From assembly GCA_017562135.1 (NCBI GenBank), contig QEYB01000556.1, positions 186,001-250,000 on the forward strand: a DNA stretch of 64,000 nucleotides. Direction: 5' to 3'. The notes under the pieces were generated by a model. It was not told the origin of the DNA. It did no database searches and saw nothing but the letters and a program-made list of their open reading frames with translations. The translations under genes were made by a program, and so were the position numbers. This document shows, in pieces, positions 63,201 through 64,000 of this stretch. Origin of the DNA: Dipylidium caninum. Lineage: Eukaryota; Platyhelminthes; Cestoda; Cyclophyllidea; Dipylidiidae. The number at the start of each line of letters is the position of its first letter. Position 1 is the stretch's first letter.

Positions 63201-64000
63201 CTTTTGTAAATTTGTTTCTTGAATTCGTACGCATCTTATTATTGTCTCTACGGCTAACTTATTTGAAACGGGGTTCGAAGTGATATGGTTTTTTATCGTC
63301 CAGAATATGTGCTGGTTATTTCACTCATGTTTTGACAAATCTTATTTTTATAGCTTAAATCATTTATCTGTGGCTCATTCTTTTGAACCCTTAAGGGTTG
63401 AGGCGAGCATAAGGTTTTTGATTATTCGTCTCTTATCATGAATAACCTGATTCAAATAAACCTTTTTCATTGTTTGATTATGAATTACTATCTTGGCTGA
63501 ACCGAATTAAATGAAAATCCCAACTCTCTAACGCATCTCTACTCCGTCTTATAAAGAATGGAAACATTTCCTGAGGTCGCGTCTATGGCTCTCCAGGCTC
63601 TCTCCGGTCTTCTGGCTCAACGACCCTGTCCCCTTTCCGACGATCGCTTGTGTCAAATACTTATGGTTAACATGTTCAACGTAGATCGGGCAGCCGTGTT
63701 CACAACTCAATCAGCTGTGAACATGGCCGTTGCTACTGAGAGAAACAATACCAGAATTGTAGATGTAGGTCGAAGGCGAAAGCCGTCGCATCAGCAAATA
63801 CAACAAAAATATAAGGCAGAGTCGGAAGCCCTACGGTCTGTGCATCATGATCATGCCGCACGCTTTGCTCTTGACACTTTCAGTCTGATTTGTCGAAGGG
63901 CTGCTAAACTGTTCTCGGAGGTAGGCGTAAATACTGGTACCTAAGTATTTTTTTCTTTATTATTTTACTAATCAGATACGGCTCCTGATTTCAAAACAGT
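60270..64000 (+). CDS. SMG6: SMG6/EST1A nonsense-mediated decay factor, N-terminal and 14-3-3-like part (3' truncated)
   Basis: Exons: 60270-60759, 60792-61032, 61109-61858, 61926-62004, 62317-62448, 62659-~62850, ~62915-~63048, 63102-63163 and 63557-63920; a GTAGGC donor follows and the gene leaves the window. SMG6 binds UPF1 and exon-junction complexes and cuts mRNA near premature stops with its C-terminal PIN domain, which is not in this window. The start ATG gives KGRRPDRLVYRPP, matching the exon-junction-binding motif of human SMG6 (RRPDLEIYKPG). The 14-3-3-like/TPR domain starts in exon 3 (ERIILEDLEFCNGAQIEQGM; human ERCILLDIEFSDNQNVDQIL) and is unmistakable in exon 4 (SWYQKAQLLIPKSGRPYNQL), exon 5 (HFDAMCYYMRSLAAS), exon 6 (RVEIWIHPVN; human RLEIWIHPSH), exon 8 (LHFMHAHGQLFTKIG) and exon 9 (METFPEVAS; human METFPAVAE). 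First intron is 32 bp. The boundaries around the acidic EDENEEEEEEAQADAEEY segment are not certain. Confidence 0.93.
60282..60320 (+). other. Exon-junction-complex binding motif (EBM) of SMG6
   Basis: Residues 5-16 read GRRPDRLVYRPP. Human SMG6 carries two EBMs (RRPDLEIYKPG and KKPDLQIYQPG) that bind the eIF4A3-MAGO-Y14 core. The RRPD, the aromatic Tyr and the Pro two residues later are kept here. Confidence 0.75.

Noticed and set aside
1..64000. Search for CRISPR arrays, prokaryotic operons, retroviral or complete transposon coding regions
   Set aside because: No regular spacer-repeat array, no ribosome-binding-site operon structure and no reverse transcriptase, integrase or transposase frame was seen.

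Overview
This window looks like nuclear DNA of an animal with small introns, most consistent with a flatworm (Platyhelminthes, probably a cestode). The basis is moderate-to-low GC, GT-AG introns that range from about 31-38 bp up to several kb, AT-rich gene-poor stretches, and metazoan gene families (synaptophysin, BCL-2, receptor-class tyrosine phosphatase, DHHC acyltransferase, SMG6). The phylum-level call is inference: no ribosomal or mitochondrial marker is present. There are no prokaryotic operons, no CRISPR array and no tRNA or rRNA gene that I can recognise. All genes are reconstructed by hand from splice sites and phase, so exon edges are proposals unless a family alignment supports them.

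Layout. 1-4.2 kb: no confident gene, a tetranucleotide and a CAG repeat. 4.3-8.1 kb (+): a multi-exon gene whose C-terminal part resembles a divergent PDGF/VEGF cystine-knot domain. 14.0-15.3 kb (+): a clear synaptophysin-family synaptic vesicle protein in five exons. 19.2-24.8 kb (-): a DHHC palmitoyltransferase close to ZDHHC5/ZDHHC8. 25-34.5 kb: AT-rich region with only weak ORFs. 34.5-43.6 kb (+): a tyrosine phosphatase of the PTPRR/PTPN5/PTPN7 type with unusual active-site residues and large insertions. 44.65-45.23 kb (+): an intron-poor BCL-2 family gene. 46.6-49.6 kb (+): a homologue of SANBR (KIAA1841), a BTB-like protein. 49.6-54.6 kb: nothing confident. 54.6-59.1 kb (+): an unrecognised Ser/Pro-rich multi-exon gene. 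60.3 kb to the window end (+): SMG6/EST1A, the nonsense-mediated decay endonuclease, with its PIN domain lying beyond the window.

The genes are independent eukaryotic loci, mostly on the + strand, and I see no shared pathway that the layout itself proves. The points most worth a second look are the PDGF/VEGF-like ligand with an insertion inside its cysteine knot, the phosphatase whose WPD loop reads WSD and whose Q-loop Gln is Glu, a candidate 19-nt intron (or one-base error) in the SANBR homologue, a conserved exon-junction-binding motif at the N-terminus of SMG6, and a pair of diverged direct repeats next to the DHHC gene.
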